Source: Corynebacterium tuberculostearicum (GTDB lineage: Bacteria; Actinomycetota; Actinomycetes; Mycobacteriales; Mycobacteriaceae). From it: a stretch of 64,000 bases of DNA. The notes beneath the pieces are model-generated. The model did no database searches. It was not told where the DNA came from and saw nothing but the letters and a program-made list of their open reading frames with translations. The DNA is taken from positions 496,001-560,000 of the forward strand of contig NZ_CP069791.1 of assembly GCF_016894265.1 (NCBI RefSeq). The letters are read 5' to 3'. This document shows positions 63,613 through 64,000 of this stretch, in pieces (the stretch's first letter is position 1; every line of letters starts with the position of its first letter). The translations under genes were made by a program, and so were the position numbers.

Positions 63613-63840
63613 CTGAACTTGGTCAGCTAGGAGCCCCTCCCACGTCTCCGGAGAGCCATCGGAGGTAGCGATAAGTTCATAGGTGCCGGACTCAATTCCT
63701 AAATCATCAACGATGCTCTGTGCAGATTGCTGTTCGTGTGCTTTTGCTACGGACGTCGCTACCTTGTGGTCTTGCTCAGTGTAAGCGCCGATAACAAAAG
63801 TTGAAGCGGCGATGGCCGCCAGGGCGGTACTTTTCTTCAT
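63601..63840 (-). CDS. Small exported protein, unknown (79 aa)
   Basis: The protein begins MKKSTALAAIAASTFVIGAYTEQ, a plausible signal peptide or N-terminal anchor. The remaining 55 residues are polar, with AKAHEQQSAQSIVDDLGIESGTYELIATSDGSPETW. No domain is recognised. The final three codons and stop form part of a parS site. No strong RBS precedes the ATG, so the call is moderate. Confidence 0.6.
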   Translation of the reverse strand: MKKSTALAAIAASTFVIGAYTEQDHKVATSVAKAHEQQSAQSIVDDLGIESGTYELIATSDGSPETWEGLLADQVQSFT

Positions 63841-63894
63841 GGACTATATTCTGCCCTTTAGGGTACTGATTACGTCCTTAGCCGCCGGGGTTCC

Positions 63895-64000
63895 ATGGCA
63901 GTTTTACGCAACCTCTACCCTCCCTCGCAGGAACCAGAATGGGACGACGGACCTACTGTAGGTGCGGTCAAGTATGGGTTAGGACAGAAGATATCCAGAG
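63895..64000 (+). CDS. Possible start of a gene cut by the window edge
   Basis: From the ATG at 63895 the frame stays open to the edge and reads MAVLRNLYPPSQEPEWDDGP..., a sensible polar N-terminus. There is no clear RBS, only a G+C-rich stretch 5 to 10 bases upstream. No family can be told from 35 residues. Confidence 0.35.
   Translation, partial: MAVLRNLYPPSQEPEWDDGPTVGAVKYGLGQKISR

Overview
The window is the replication-origin region of a Corynebacterium chromosome. The genus call rests on the gene order: rpmH-rnpA-yidD-yidC-rsmG-parA-parB on one side of dnaA-dnaN-recF-dciA-gyrB, followed at a distance by gyrA-DUF3566-tRNA-Ile-tRNA-Ala. It also rests on the seven-gene fhaA-fhaB-pstP-rodA-pbpA-pknA-pknB cluster, on a MurJ fused to a pseudokinase, and on a brnFE-type exporter pair. 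The species cannot be fixed from sequence alone.

Layout. 0-1 kb: an SDR oxidoreductase cut by the window edge, and tRNA-Leu(CAG). 1.1-10.3 kb: the Ser/Thr kinase, FHA and elongation cluster, then crgA. 10.4-24 kb: mostly single genes, including a FAD oxidoreductase, rhomboid protease, ppiA, HAD hydrolase, DedA, metF-metE, a polysaccharide deacetylase with mpg, MarR and YjbR-like genes, and two nearly identical tRNA-Ala/terminator blocks, each beside a 58-bp palindrome. 24.3-32.3 kb: gyrA and gyrB (both minus), enclosing an RHH/Doc-like pair, two small unknowns and an MFS exporter. 32.4-38.4 kb: dciA, recF, dnaN, dnaA and the origin. 38.4-43.3 kb: rpmH to parB on the plus strand. 43.3-49.1 kb (minus): cwlM, trxA, trxB, sigM, pepN. 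49.2-52.1 kb: two insertion sequences around a redoxin fragment. 52.3-58.6 kb (minus): murJ, a DUF6049-type gene and a NUDIX gene. 58.6-61.8 kb (plus): cca, yqgE-like, brnFE. 61.8-64 kb: a BASS-type transporter, a Rieske protein, small genes and two parS sites.

Functional links. PknA/PknB, the phosphatase PstP, the FHA proteins, RodA/PbpA, CrgA, CwlM and MurJ-pseudokinase are parts of one phosphorylation-controlled envelope growth system known from mycobacteria and corynebacteria, and nearly all of it lies within 60 kb here. DnaA, DnaN, RecF, DciA, gyrase, ParA/ParB and parS form the replication and segregation set.

Most interesting observations. (1) An apparent basal unwinding module (TAG-type trinucleotides, GCGC, two abutting DnaA-like boxes) lies in the dnaA-dnaN gap. 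(2) A dense cluster of four perfect DnaA boxes without such trinucleotides lies about 24 kb away at 12.4-12.7 kb. (3) The two 58-bp palindromes share exact symmetry. (4) One parS is nested in a 30-bp palindrome and another is embedded in a stop codon. (5) An RHH/Doc-like pair has lost the Fic catalytic His and has an 11-bp-phased direct repeat upstream. (6) An IS256-family element has a perfect 8-bp target duplication. No clearly unprecedented multi-gene system was found.
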